Source: Heterobasidion occidentale
Lineage: Eukaryota > Basidiomycota > Agaricomycetes > Russulales > Bondarzewiaceae
Reading direction: 5' to 3'
DNA length: 64,000 bases
Assembly (NCBI GenBank): GCA_039111635.1
Contig: JBCAQO010000008.1
Coordinates: 2,294,001 to 2,358,000 of the forward strand
Every line of letters begins with the position of its first letter. Positions within the stretch are counted from its first letter, which is position 1. Of the stretch, positions 36,745 through 47,759 are shown piece by piece. The position numbers were made by a program, and so were the translations under genes. The notes beneath the pieces were generated by a model. The model was not told the DNA's origin and did not search any database. It was given only the letters and a program-made list of their open reading frames with translations.

Positions 36745-37057
36745 TACGTTGCTGTGCTGTGCCGTGTCGTTATCCATGTAGCTTTTCATGTAGTATTACT
36801 TTTTTTGGCTTAACATTATGTTTTCTTCCCTTTGATCTCGCTAGTTTCGATGCGAAATTGGCCTTTGCGTCCATGAGAACAGATAGGAGGATCACGTAGC
36901 ACTCAGTCCGCACGAGTCGGCGAGACTGCTCCGCGGCCCGTCAAATTCAAGGCACTGTCTACTAGTCGTCACCCGTCCAAGGTGTCAAAATGCATCAGGA
37001 AGGCACTACCTGCACGCCGCGCAGCGCGGACCAAAACTGAAAATCATGCAAAAGAAA
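36745..37057. other. TOR 3' flank
   Basis: Holds the TOR 3' untranslated region. Next to the tRNA, downstream in tRNA orientation, T-runs on the minus strand (complement of AAAA at about 37034 and 37040) could end Pol III transcription. No gene seen. Confidence 0.45.
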
Positions 37058-37141
37058 GGGCCTGGCCGGGAATTGAACCCGGGACCTCCTCCATGTGATG
37101 AAACACCCTAAGAAGGAATCATACTACTAGACCACCAGGCC
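37058..37141 (-). tRNA. tRNA-Pro(AGG) with a 12-nt intron
   Basis: On the minus strand the acceptor arms GGCCTGG and CCAGGCC pair perfectly, with discriminator C. The D-arm GGTCTAGTAGTATGA, anticodon stem CCTTC/GGAGG (one G-U pair) and T-arm CCGGGTTCAATTCCCGG all fold. The anticodon loop reads TTAGGG-T with anticodon AGG (complement at 37107-37109). It is interrupted after position 37 by a 12-nt intron at 37094-37105. The mature length is 72 nt, and CCA is not encoded, as in eukaryotes. The internal B-box GGTTCAATTCC is intact. Confidence 0.95.
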
Positions 37142-38179
37142 GATGATATGCACCCCCATTGAAGCACTATGAGTCGATGAGTGCAGATGCGGTAGCTTAT
37201 TTCTTTTGAGGTGTCTACCGACAGTTCTCAACTTGTGGTTTTCTCTTCTACACGAAAAGCTTGTGCCGAGTAGTTTCTTCTGTCATCAATCCCCGTCTTT
37301 CCTGCCATCTTTTGCACCACACCTCATTGCTGTGTCAAGCACTGCTGCACTGCCCGAGAGCTTCCCAACTGGCACCCTCACCATACCCTGCTCCTCACAC
37401 CCCATCTACATCTGTATATAATTTCTTTCTTTTGGATTCCGTGCTGGAAGGACTAGGAGCTATAGGGCAGGATTATATTCTGGTGAGTCTTTGCCCAATT
37501 ATCTCCCCTGGTGACTGAGGATAAGCTTCCGTTCAAGTGGATTCATACCTCTTCTTTTTGCCGTCGCTCCTTTGGTCATAGCACATAGCTCACATCCTCT
37601 GTCTCATAGCCTTCCTGGACTGTGTCTAGCATTTTAAAACCTTCTCTACTCAGCCATACTTGTAGGTCTTTTCTATCTATCTCTTTGTTTATGATGAACC
37701 GTATAGACATTTGCACGTCAGTCAGAGCGATATTATCTTTTTGAGAAATCGTGCAGGACGATATCATTCTCGCTTTTATCTGATCTATATATCTTCTCGA
37801 TGCATTGGACCCGAGCTGATTAGATTTCTTCTTTGCAGATACCTTCGCTACCACACTTTGACCCGAGCCTTCGTGAGGTCATAGAAGCCAAGCCCTACCA
37901 ACAGTTGTGAGTATCGTTAGATCATGTATCATTTTTTCATGATGAACCATATCGACATTTGCACGTCAGTCAGAGTCAATTTTCGGATGAAAATTGGCAC
38001 AAGACGTTATTTACGCATTCTCTGATTCGTTTTCTTTCTCAACATCCTGCACCTGAGCTCACTATTCGGTCGCATCCTCTTTGCAGATTACCCTTACACA
38101 CCTCGCCATCGTCACATTGAACGTCTCCATCTCAAATTCCGATATTTGCCTCACAAAAACACTTGTTAATAGTTAGCTC
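37142..38179. other. Long leader/promoter region before the ELMO gene
   Basis: About 1 kb without a convincing gene. Pyrimidine-rich sequence at about 37250-37440 on the plus strand suits a promoter or leader of the rightward ELMO gene. The stretch contains the direct repeat described separately. A 92-codon minus-strand frame at 37576-37854 lies across a repeat copy and resembles nothing known. Confidence 0.45.
37691..38057 (+). repeat. Diverged direct repeat, two copies about 248 bp apart
   Basis: ATGATGAACC at 37691 and again at 37939 starts two similar blocks. Each continues with CATTTGCACGTCAGTCAGAG (identical) and then weaker similarity through TCTGAT to an ACC..GAGCT end about 110-120 bp on. 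The copies end near 37815 and 38057. This looks like an old local duplication in the 5' region of the ELMO gene. Confidence 0.7.
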
Positions 38180-41100
38180 ATGTCTCATTCGCCGTCGAAC
38201 AATCAAGGTGTGAATGGTGAGAGCTCACGCCATCGACCGCCTGCTCCCACTACGAACGGCGCTACGGCTACTAGGTCTACGGGGCTCATCCCAACAAACA
38301 GTGTCACTACCAAGGATGGTGTAACTCTACGTGCACGTATTGATCCCACGGTGAGCGTGGCCGACGTCGTGTCACAACTATGTGTGAACCTCAAAGTCAA
38401 CGAGCCCTCGACCAATTATGCGCTTCGGGATGAGGAGGGGGAGTTGGTCACGAATGATAACTTGAGGAAGAAAATCAAGGCAAAGTCCAATCTGAAGTGC
38501 GTCATCGTTCTATGCGTATCTCAATGATCCTTGACGAGTAGTGTTATCTTGGTGGGCTCATTCACACGTCTTCAGACTCGTCAGCTCCCCGGCAATGGAA
38601 GCTGCTGAGATCGTGGAGAAGTTGACCATTCGCGATGACAGGAATTTCCGAATGACGCTGTTCTCGCTCCAGAAGTTCAGTCGGGTGCGCCAAGCAATTC
38701 GTTGTTCCTTTGAAACACGCCGATGCTAAGAGTGTCGCGCTATAGGAACAACAATTCGCAACAGAGTTTCTCAACCGTGATGGGGTTCACATGCTGATAG
38801 ATATCATCAACGCCTCCCACGGCAATACCCTCGCAGTACGCTTTCCCCTTTCACTAGACATCAACAAATCCCTTCACACAGGCACCGATCTGTTCTTCTA
38901 GTATGCCTTGACAGCCATGCAGCACTTGATGGATTTGGATTACGGTTGGGATAATCTCAACGATGCTTTCATCCTCAAAGTCGTCCAGATCCTTTCGTCC
39001 CCACAGTCTCTCATCAACGTCTGCAGACCAGCGACCGCGATTCTCAAGAGACTCGTAGAAGCTGATCCAATGAGCGCTCCAGGACCCTTGGTTGCCAGCT
39101 CTAGTCGGAATCCCCCCACTCTTTCTCCGGGCTCCGTCTATCGATATGGGTTTGACGTCGTGTTCGATCAGATGAAGAAGGAACCCGGTCTGCTTGAGAC
39201 CGTGGTCAGCAGGCTGGGCAGTGCGGATACAGCGCTGGCTCTCTATAGGTCAGTAACATTGATTTACGGAACTTCGTTCCGTTGTCTATCATGATATAGG
39301 ATGTGACTTTTCGTTGCTGATACTTATTACTGGCAGTATGATGTTGATCAACTCGTTGTTAGCACACGCGACCGACACATGGTGGGAGGAGTTCATTGAG
39401 AAGCTAGAGCGTTTGAATACAAGAAGGGCTGTCATCGTGAGTGTCGCGTCTTTGTCTTTGTTCTCCACATATCTGAAGTAGAGTCGACTTCACCTTCAGC
39501 GTCTTATGTCCTCACATACGATTGAAGACCTTTCCTCATGCGTCCTTGATTTTCAAGGCAACATAGCAAGGGTGACTTACCGCAAGAAGACCACCCTTGT
39601 TGAGCCCGAAGCAGAGAGCTCGCATCGCGATGCGCTGGAGTACATCTGGTTTAACAGCAAACTGCAATCAGAAAATGACGGAGAGGGCGACATGTTGAAA
39701 TGGCGAAAATTAGGATTTGACTCGGAAAATCTGAGTCATGAATTTGGGGAAGTTGGGCTGCTAGGGTTGGACTGTCTGGTTTGTGACTGACATCTTTATC
39801 GTTTATCCGAGATTGACCCCCACTATTAGCGGCATCTGGTTCAGAACGATCCTGATTTCTTCTCTAAAGTAGTTCAAGAACAGAACAGCCGACCACCAGA
39901 ACGCAGATGTCCTTTGGCCAAGGCTTCGAATGAGGTAGTCGAGTTGCTCTCGGATCACTGGGCGATATTTGCTCCTGGATGTATGTCGTCGTCCTTTCTT
40001 AACTAGGGAAACACTAACCTTCGTATTATAGATGCGACCTCACCGACCTTCCAACCATTCTTCTTGAATTTCTACAAGGTCCATGCCCTTGCTACCAACT
40101 TCTTTCTACGGATGTGGAACGAAAGCGGTGCAGCACTGAACGATTTCTCTCGTGTTTCTGCACTTGTCCGCAGTCAGTGAGTGATCATCGTTTTTTCAAG
40201 CTGTATTCTCGTATTCATATCATGGGCAGGATCAATGTCGCGCTAAGAGACGAAAGTGCTCGGCCATTGCATGAAGTTGAACAAGATTTTGTTGATTGTG
40301 AATACCGAGCTGTGAGAGACAGGCAGATGAAAGAGTTGGAGGAAGAGGACGATTCGTTGAACAAGGTTCCCGTTCGGTGAGCACCTCGACAGTGTGACAG
40401 TCTTCCTCGCTGAGATGTCGGAAAGAAATCTACGCAATAAGCTTTATAAGGAGTCGTATGAGTTCGTGCGTCAGCAACGTATTCATTGCCTCCTCCAGGG
40501 TGCTTGGTTCATGAACGCCATTCCGGTATTCGCGCCCAACACCAACCGTCCTATCCGGCCATGGCGCTTTATGAGATTGGTACGCCGAATCCGTTGTGAT
40601 TGTTTTCTGTTACTTAAGCGCGCTGCTACCTTCACCCTTCAGGATAACGGCCTCAAGTACCTACATTACGTGGATAGCCAGGTCAAGTTTCCCGTGCGAA
40701 ATGGACTAGAAGACCTCCCGGAGCGTATCGACATCTCCCTCATCAGTGAGATAGCCACTGCTAACTGTGCGCCGCCGCCGAATATGGTCCCAGGCGATCT
40801 CCCGCCCAACTCTTCCGCAGTGGCCTCGCCTCTTTCGTTTTCTTTGATGAGCACCCATGAGGGGTCCCTCGCGGACCAGATCGCGCCTGACCAATCGAGA
40901 TGGGCGGATTGGACCGATGGCTTGAACATCCTTAGGAGAGACGGAGGCCATGTCGCCTCGCCTGAGACCGCTGATTTCGTAACAGCATTGACGGAAATCG
41001 GCCTCAAGATCAAACTTTTAGGTGAGTCCAACCGGAATGTTTGCGAGATAACGTTTGACGCAGAAGACTTGTGTCTTCCCTAGATCTTTCTGGTGATAAA

Positions 41101-41184
41101 GTGGACATACCAAGTGGACTGACGGCAGGACCGCCCCCCATGAACAATGATTTTTTCTTTTCAGATTTATATGACCCCCAATAA
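38180..41184 (+). CDS. ELMO/CED-12 homologue
   Basis: A scaffold that, with a DOCK-type exchange factor, activates Rac in actin control and polarity in animals and some fungi. The N-terminal 40 residues are disordered. A ubiquitin-like/Ras-binding region (DGVTLRARIDPTVSVADVV) and armadillo-type helices follow (FLNRDGVHMLIDIINASHGN, YALTAMQHLMDLDYGW). The ELMO domain is recognisable around WRKLGFDSENLSHEFGEVG and GLLGLDCLRHLV. A C-terminal PH domain starts at HCLLQGAWFMNAIPVF and includes YLHYVDSQVKF. The stop is at 41182-41184, after FSDLYDPQ. There are about 12 exons. The C-terminus lacks the Pro-rich SH3-binding tail of animal ELMO1, which may be normal for fungi. About 740 residues. Confidence 0.88.
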
Positions 41185-41696
41185 TGTTCCTGTAGTGTAT
41201 GGAAGTTGGCGTTTGTGTTTTGAATATCTATGATTACACCTTGCTCTCGGTATCTATCAACTTTTGTATCTCGGACAGCCACGAAGAATCCTTCGCCTGA
41301 TGGGAGATGTGTACAACATTATGAGGTCAACGGGTCTGCAGTAACATGTTTGTTGTAATTAGAGAGCGGATGAGCGCACGACTGATTGAGCAGAATGTAC
41401 TCGTAATATGCAAGCAGTTGATGCAAGGGTGATGATGCATAATGAGATGGGTAGAACGGAGTGCAGTTGATGCAGATATGCGTGTGGATATGATGCTAGA
41501 TGGTGTAAACAGGGGCAAGACACGTAAATGCGGGTGAGACGAAAGAAAAATCTCCTAATACAATGAACAACGGGGGTTGAACCCGGTGATGCGATAAATC
41601 AGACAACAGGAAGCAAGGAAATCAGCGGTGGGATGATACAGCGGGGAGCTCAGCAAGTGAAAAGGTAACTAGTAAAAGGTAAGGACAGTAAGACGG
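41185..41696. other. Convergent 3' region, ELMO and MTHFR
   Basis: Holds the facing 3' ends of two convergent genes. No gene, tRNA or repeat seen; one T-arm-like match at about 41573-41584 was rejected. Confidence 0.5.
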
Positions 41697-43908
41697 TCAG
41701 TTCGGAAGGCCTTCGGGTTGCGCGGCGCTAATGGCAGCAGAGACAGCAGCGAACTCAGCGCCAGCTTTGAGGAATGGTTCGAAGATAGCTTCGGGTTTGG
41801 TGAAGTCGTTGTGAACGACGTTTACGAGCAGGAGTCTGTCCATGAGGTTGGTGATGAGGTTGCGGGATGTTGAATCGGTTTCGTAGAGCTTAGCCCATTG
41901 TTGGCCTAGCTCGTATGCCTCGTCCTGTAACAGATAGATGAACAGATAGAGAGAAATATCAGCATCGAAGTTGTTAATGACGAACAGCACACAGACCTTC
42001 CATGCCATGAAGCTGATGGCTTCTACGATTGTAGGCTGGACGATTTCTTTGCCAGGGAAGACCCCCCAAGTCACGGCATTAGGCCCCTCGGACGTCGTGT
42101 TGGTGTTCAGATCACCACGTTTGTTGATGACATAATAGGTGACACTATTATCTCGTTCGATGTGGGGAAGCAGGACTGCCAACAGCTCTGGGGAGACAAA
42201 AAATTCGAGGTATGCCTATGGGTTCACGGACGTGGTCAAATGCATGCAATTGTCTCGGTGGGGGGAACGGACCTTTTGATAGACGTAGCCATTGCTGGGA
42301 CCCCAACCGAAGACTTTGTCGTCACTTCTCGCGCCGTTCACAGCGGGTTGAGAGTTGATAGTCAGGAACCCGTGCCCGTTGATCTTGGCCAGTTGCTCAG
42401 CAATGACGGAAGTCTCGGTCGACACGGCCTGGTCGGACCACGGAAGAGCGCTCAGCTCTTTCTTGCAGAACTTTTCGAAGAGATGGGCGATGTCTGTGAA
42501 AGTCGCCGGGCGACCCCAAAGCGCGAGTGCATCTTCTTTCTGTTGACCGGGTTAGCGGTAGAAGTACGTCATTAAACGACGAGACTAACTGTCTGCTTGA
42601 TCCATACACCGTAGCCATCGAGCTCGCCGTAGGCAGGACTACGGGAGTCACCAAAGCGACCGTTGGGATACTCGTCCCAATTCTCTGTTCGGGAAAGATA
42701 GGATTTCGTCCTGTTCGCCCAGAATATGGGACGAATAGTCTCTTGACGCCGTGTGGGCGTAAGTGACTACATATGTATGTTGAGCGACTCCTTGATTGCG
42801 TCTATAAGAAGGATTTATCACCTGTCTCCACGGCAGGGGTTTGATAGTCTCCACTCTCGGGACGAAGTTGAGTTCCTCAAGCAACATCTTTGTACCTCTC
42901 TCGAGATTCATGGTATAAAAATGGAGGCCTCGAATGCCGATGGGCTCCTTCAATATGCGCCGGCAAAGGTCTGCAACGAGCTTGGTCCCGATCTCTCTGA
43001 CCTTCTCGTCATCGTTTTTGTACGGTTCCAGCGCATCTAAGAACGATTGGGGAATCTTGGTCTTCGCAAGGCTGGTCGCCCGTTGGAAACCGTTCCATGT
43101 CTGGATCGGCATGATCCCTGGCACGATGGGTATAGTGATTCCAGCCTCTCTGACGGACTTGACCCACTCAATGAAGATGTCGACGTCGTAGAACATCTGT
43201 GTGAAAATGAAGCTGACTCCGGCGTCCACCTTTTCTTTCAGATATTTCATCTCAAGAGCACGCTCCTCAGCGGGTAGGATTTGGGTCTGAGGAAAACCGG
43301 CGACGGCAATGTCAAAGTGATCTCCGTAGACCTGTCGGATGTGCCGAACGAGGTCAACGGCGTGAGCGAAGCCACCTTCGACAGCCTCCCACTCGTCTTT
43401 CCCCGTGGGAGGGTCACCTCGGAGTGCGAGGACGTTTTCACAGCCATGCTGCTTCGCTTCCTGTTTAACAAGTGTGAGCATGACCAAGATCACCCAATGC
43501 ATCGGGAATATGACTCACTCGTAACGCGATATCCACCTTCTCCCTAGGCATGTTCGTGCATGTCAAATGCATACAGGTCTCAATGCCAATAAGACTCTGA
43601 CATGTCTTCACCAGCTCGGAAGTGAGGTCTGAGGTCCGTCCGCCAGCGTTCCTGGAAACTGTCAGCATCTGGACCGAAAGTGTCAGATATTGAATTTACC
43701 ATGTGATGTCAATGAACTCTGGGCCAAGCGCCCGCATGCGTTCAATACGATCCAGGAGGTTTTGCAAACCCTATCAAACTCTGATCAGAGTGGCAACATC
43801 ACGCTTGGAGATATAATTCACCTGCGCGGTCCGTGGCGGGAAATACTCGAAAGACCACCACACTTTGTCGTCTTTAGCAGCCTGCTCGATCTTTTTACTG
43901 ATTTTCAT
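41697..43908 (-). CDS. met13: Methylenetetrahydrofolate reductase
   Basis: Reduces 5,10-methylenetetrahydrofolate to 5-methyltetrahydrofolate, the methyl donor for methionine synthesis. The start at 43908 gives [20 protein letters not shown], then the catalytic motif [20 protein letters not shown] and the FAD/folate motif [10 protein letters not shown]. The barrel continues with [15 protein letters not shown] and PGIMPIQTW. The eukaryotic C-terminal S-adenosylmethionine-binding regulatory domain follows ([38 protein letters not shown]), so allosteric inhibition by S-adenosylmethionine is expected. About six or seven exons, roughly 620-640 residues, as in yeast Met13/Met12. The symbol follows the yeast catalytic isoform; which isoform this is cannot be settled from one copy. 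Confidence 0.94.
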
Positions 43909-44832
43909 GATCGCGTGACAAAGGTCGTGGGTTGGACTTGAAGGGAATCGAAGATGAAGGTGAGATTAAGAGGAATATAGGCAATACAGCGAACCCCCGC
44001 TCGAGCGAGTCAGAAGGGAAAGGAAAGGAAGTGAAGGTCACAGACTGGGGCAGCAGTTCAGCCTGCCGACTAAATTGCCGTTGGGAGATTCGCGTGGCGT
44101 GACTGGTAAATTGTCCCACGTGCTCATTACGTTTCGCGTCTGTGAGATTTGACGTGAAAACATTCAGGTGGTGTTTTCAGCTCTTGAGACCTTTGAGGAT
44201 CAAGAGAATGTTTATAGACGCGATTCCGGTGATGCGTCGGGTCGACATACAGGCTTTTTTTAGCATCCCGTGGTTGATACTCCGATTAACGTGCCATCCC
44301 AGAGCATGACAGTAGGACAGTGGGCAAGGTACAGGTTTGGGTTTAATGGCTTAACGTCGAGGCTACAAAATCTTACAGCCACACCAATCACCATTCAACC
44401 GAGAAGAGCGAATCACCACTCGAGCTCCCCGCGTAATACTCACCTGTCTATCGGAGGGGTCCTCCATTCAGTCCAATTCGGAGAGATTATCAGGCACGAG
44501 GCATAGGCGCGATAAATTCCTTTAGATCACTACAATCAAGTAGTGCCCATTCTACCTTTTTGAAGTCGCTGACAACCAATGTATACGAAATGGGGAATTG
44601 AAACCAAGCGCTGACGCACCGTAGCAATGTTTCGAATTAGTGTGCAGGTTTGGAATTGGAGCCCTGGATGATGTATACAATGCTATCATACAAGCTCTCG
44701 TATAGACAGTTTCTGAAATCTGCCGGTAGGTGCAAGTCAAAGTAAGGCCATAGCTTAAAGGACAGATGGGAAATGCCGCTCACATGGCTTGATGATAGCC
44801 AGATATAGGGAGACATGACAGGCAAGCATAGC
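43909..44832. other. MTHFR promoter and DUF202 3' flank
   Basis: 924 bp with no convincing gene. It contains a CACGTG box upstream of MTHFR (listed separately). A 78-codon plus-strand frame at 44270-44506 shows no family features and was not called. Confidence 0.5.
44117..44122. promoter_or_regulatory. CACGTG box upstream of MTHFR
   Basis: A palindromic CACGTG about 210 bp upstream of the MTHFR start. In yeasts Cbf1 binds this core at methionine and sulfur genes together with Met4. Whether the same factor acts here is inference; the hexamer is short enough to occur by chance. Confidence 0.35.
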
Positions 44833-45667
44833 ATCAACCAATTTCTTGCTGATCAGCGAGCAAGACGATACACGTCGTAAATACAACGCCCAACACAACC
44901 GTCATGATCGCTAGATGAGGTCTTGCAACCCAACGTCATTAACACACGCCTCGAACACATAGAGTGGAACTGGACTCTCACTTGGTAGACACCAGAAAAG
45001 CCCTCATGTTGCGCATGTCTCTGAACCCAGACTCATACTCCCAAAAACCTCCCAAGACCAGGCACAGCGCAGCAGCTAGCTGAAGCGATGCCAGTGCTAT
45101 GCTGGTATCTGAAGGACGAGAGGAACTACCTGACGGATCGACGCCCGACAAACGCGCCTGCAGAATGGTGGAGGAGAATAGCAAAAGAAGCAAGAGCGCG
45201 AGCTTGATATGGGAGAGGAAATTTCGCTCCAGCATGCAGAAATCCCGTGCAGAGCTTCCGACATTCGGTAGGATGAACGCCATACACGCTAAAAGGGCAT
45301 CAACGGGTCTGTCTCTACGAAAGTGGATCAAAATGAGAGCGTCTTGCAGATTCTGCCATTAGGCAGGCCGCAGCTTGTGTACGCTGACGACCGACAAGTG
45401 ACTCACAAGCACTACGAACTCAGTGAAAATCAAATTCAGTCAGGTGACCGCAGTCTACGCTGTGTCCGTCTTGTCTTCAGATCTGCAGAAACGCATCGTG
45501 TCAGATCGCGTCACCTTCATATATGCCATGAATCCTCTGCATCGCATTACATTAGAGGCAGACACGATGACACTCACACGGTGGATTTTGTGTCCTTCGA
45601 ATCTTCAATGCAACTACTATCGTCCTCTCACTGTAAGCGCTGCCAGGTCAGGGTGAGGCGATGACAT
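44833..45667 (-). CDS. DUF202 small membrane protein
   Basis: A short integral membrane protein with the DUF202 signature SSARDFCMLERNFLSHIKLAL. It is followed by a first hydrophobic helix, a second (ALASLQLAAALCLVLGGFWE) ending YESGFRDMRNMR, and, after an intron, a third (IMTVVLGVVFTTCIVLLA) ending DQQEIG with the stop at 44833-44835. Three helices are normal for DUF202 and the related VTC1 fold. The 5' end is less sure. ATG at 45665-45667 begins MSSPHPDLAALT directly before a GTGAGA donor, but the small exons between 45.3 and 45.6 kb could not be fixed. A minimal start would be the Met at 45283. Its role is unknown; it is divergent from reductase 2. Confidence 0.68.
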
Positions 45668-45792
45668 CGATGTCTTCAGCTTCTGCCTGACAGGTGCGTG
45701 TCGAATTCCCATCCATTTCCGCTTCCACCGATCCGGATGTCGTAGGTAATGTTTCTCACATTCAGTTGCACACACATGACCATGGCCAGAAG

Positions 45793-45799
45793 TATAAAA
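45793..45799 (+). promoter_or_regulatory. TATA box of reductase 2
   Basis: TATAAAA about 82 bp upstream of the reductase 2 start, at nearly the same distance as the TATATAA of reductase 1. Confidence 0.55.
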
Positions 45800-45880
45800 G
45801 TGCTCAGATCCCATTATTCAATGAATCTCCTGTTGTCATCCAATTTCAAGGGGCGTTGAGCCACAGAAATTCTGAGCAAA

Positions 45881-47759
45881 ATGTCAAAGGTTGCAGCGAA
45901 GAAGATGCCCTATGGTAAGGGATCTTGCCTGCTCTTCGTGATGCGCACTGATCGGCCGAGGATTGATGTGTATGTAGTCCGTTTGGGCAAGTCTGGCTTG
46001 AAGGTGTCTAAGATCATTCTTGGGACCATGCAATACGGAGACCCAAATTGGCAAGGCTGGGTACTACCCGAGGAAGAGGCGGTGAACCACATCAAGGCGG
46101 CGTGAGTGAAGACTTCTTTGTTTACCTGTGCCACAGTTCATCGCGCATTTCAGTTATGACGCTGGTATTCAGACCTTCGACACTGCGGATGTACGCTGGG
46201 TTTCCACTTGTTGAACGCGATTGATACGACTTAACCAAATCGCTGTGCAGACATACTCGAATGGTCTATCTGAAGTTGTCCTTGGCAAAGCTATCAAAAA
46301 ATGGAACCTTCCTCGCGATGAGATCGTTGTGATGACGAAGGCCTGTGCAGAAGCTTCGTCAACAAGGATGAAACATAATCTTCAAATCATTTTGACAGGT
46401 ATTTTTTGTAGTTGGACGTACCCCTCAAGAAAGTTACATCAATGTACCCAGGCCCGAAGCTGCTGGGTACGTCAACCAGACGGGCCTTAGCCGCAAGGTC
46501 GGTCGCTTTCGACCTATCAGATTTCCAAGATTGCTGATGCACGGTTTTAGCATATCTTCGACTCCGTGAAGAAGAGCTTGGAGAGACTTCAGCTTGACTA
46601 CATCGACGTCCTCCAATGTGAATCGGCGTTTTATTTTCACACACCATGGATCTCTGATAATCTATTTTAGGTCACAGATTCGATAACAACACCCCTATCG
46701 AAGAAACGGTAAGCTATTTTTGCTTTCATGCGGTACGAAACATGCCAAAGGGGCCATACCTGATCTAGATGCAAGCTCTGCACGATGTTGTGAAGGCTGG
46801 ATTCGTTCGCTATATCGGAATGAGTTCTTGCTGGGCCTATCAATGTTCGAATCTTATCCTTCTGCATTCGTGGCGCTGAAGTGACCTTACTGATACGCAG
46901 TCCATGCAATGCAAAGTGCGTCGTAGATCGGGGCAAGTTGAAATCGCCGCTAACATGTATCCAAAGGCTACGCTATCGCGAACAATCTGACCCCTTTCGT
47001 CTCTATGCAAAACCATTATAGCCTTCTCTATCGCGAGGAGGAGCGTGAGATGTTCCCAACACTTAAGGTAAATACCGGCACTGTGAGAGATATACGAGAC
47101 TGACGGCTTGTCAGCTATTCGGCGTAGGTGCCGTCCCGTGGTCGCCCCTCGCCCGAGGTCTGCTCACCCGGCCGCTCAATAGCCAAACCAAGCGCACAGA
47201 GACCGATCCGTACGTCGCCCTTCTCAGCCACCGAGTGTATCCTGACACCCCAATTGTCCAGCTACGCGCGCGGTTTCCCACCGGAATCGGGCGCTCACGA
47301 TATCATTAACCGGTGCGCTATCTTTGCTTGTCTCATCATACGCATGCTTGACACCTACACGGACGCCGACCTCCACTTATCTATATCAGAGTTGAGGAAC
47401 TTGCGAAGAAGCGGGGAATCAGCATGGCACAGGTCGCGCTCGCGTGGATGTGCTCCAAGGAAGGTGCGTTGGGGGTCTCCGCCAATTAAACCGTTGAATG
47501 TAGACATATGTAGACCTTATTGACCTTGCTTCATCGTTTTACCAGGTGTCTCTGCCCCTGTTGTTGGTCCTACGAGCCTCAAGAATCTTCACGATCTTAT
47601 CGGTGAGTTCATCGCTCCGTGTCTTCCAGCATCAGCATCTTGTGTCCTTGACTTACTTTACAATGACTAACAGAGGGCGTACATGTCAAACTTAGCGACG
47701 AAGAAATCCAGTACTTGGAGGCACCGTACAAATCCCAGGCCATTCGTGGCCATATGTAG
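45881..47759 (+). CDS. Aldo/keto reductase (paralogue 2)
   Basis: A close paralogue of the reductase at 14316-16157, sharing most intron positions and long identical stretches such as [17 protein letters not shown] and GMSSCWAYQ. The catalytic residues are kept: [22 protein letters not shown] and QCHRFD. Two splice differences are clear. The intron after VVMTK (46341-46398, 58 nt) starts GC rather than GT, yet splicing there gives VFFVVGR against CYWVVGR in paralogue 1. A 42-nt intron (47220-47261, GTACGT...TCCAG) interrupts TDPYARGF, where paralogue 1 is continuous. The stop is at 47757-47759, after RGHM. The protein appears intact, so this is a working duplicate unless the GC donor fails. 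The substrate is unknown. Confidence 0.87.

Noticed and set aside
37576..37854. 92-codon minus-strand frame with a basic N-terminus
   Set aside because: It lies across a copy of the local direct repeat in the ELMO leader, and has no family features or splice signals.
41573..41584. T-arm/B-box-like GGGTTCAACC on the minus strand
   Set aside because: The T-stem pairs only four of five bases, and no acceptor, D or anticodon arm can be built around it.
44270..44506. 78-codon plus-strand frame between MTHFR and the DUF202 gene
   Set aside because: No recognisable features, no splice signals, and the composition is like the surrounding intergenic sequence.
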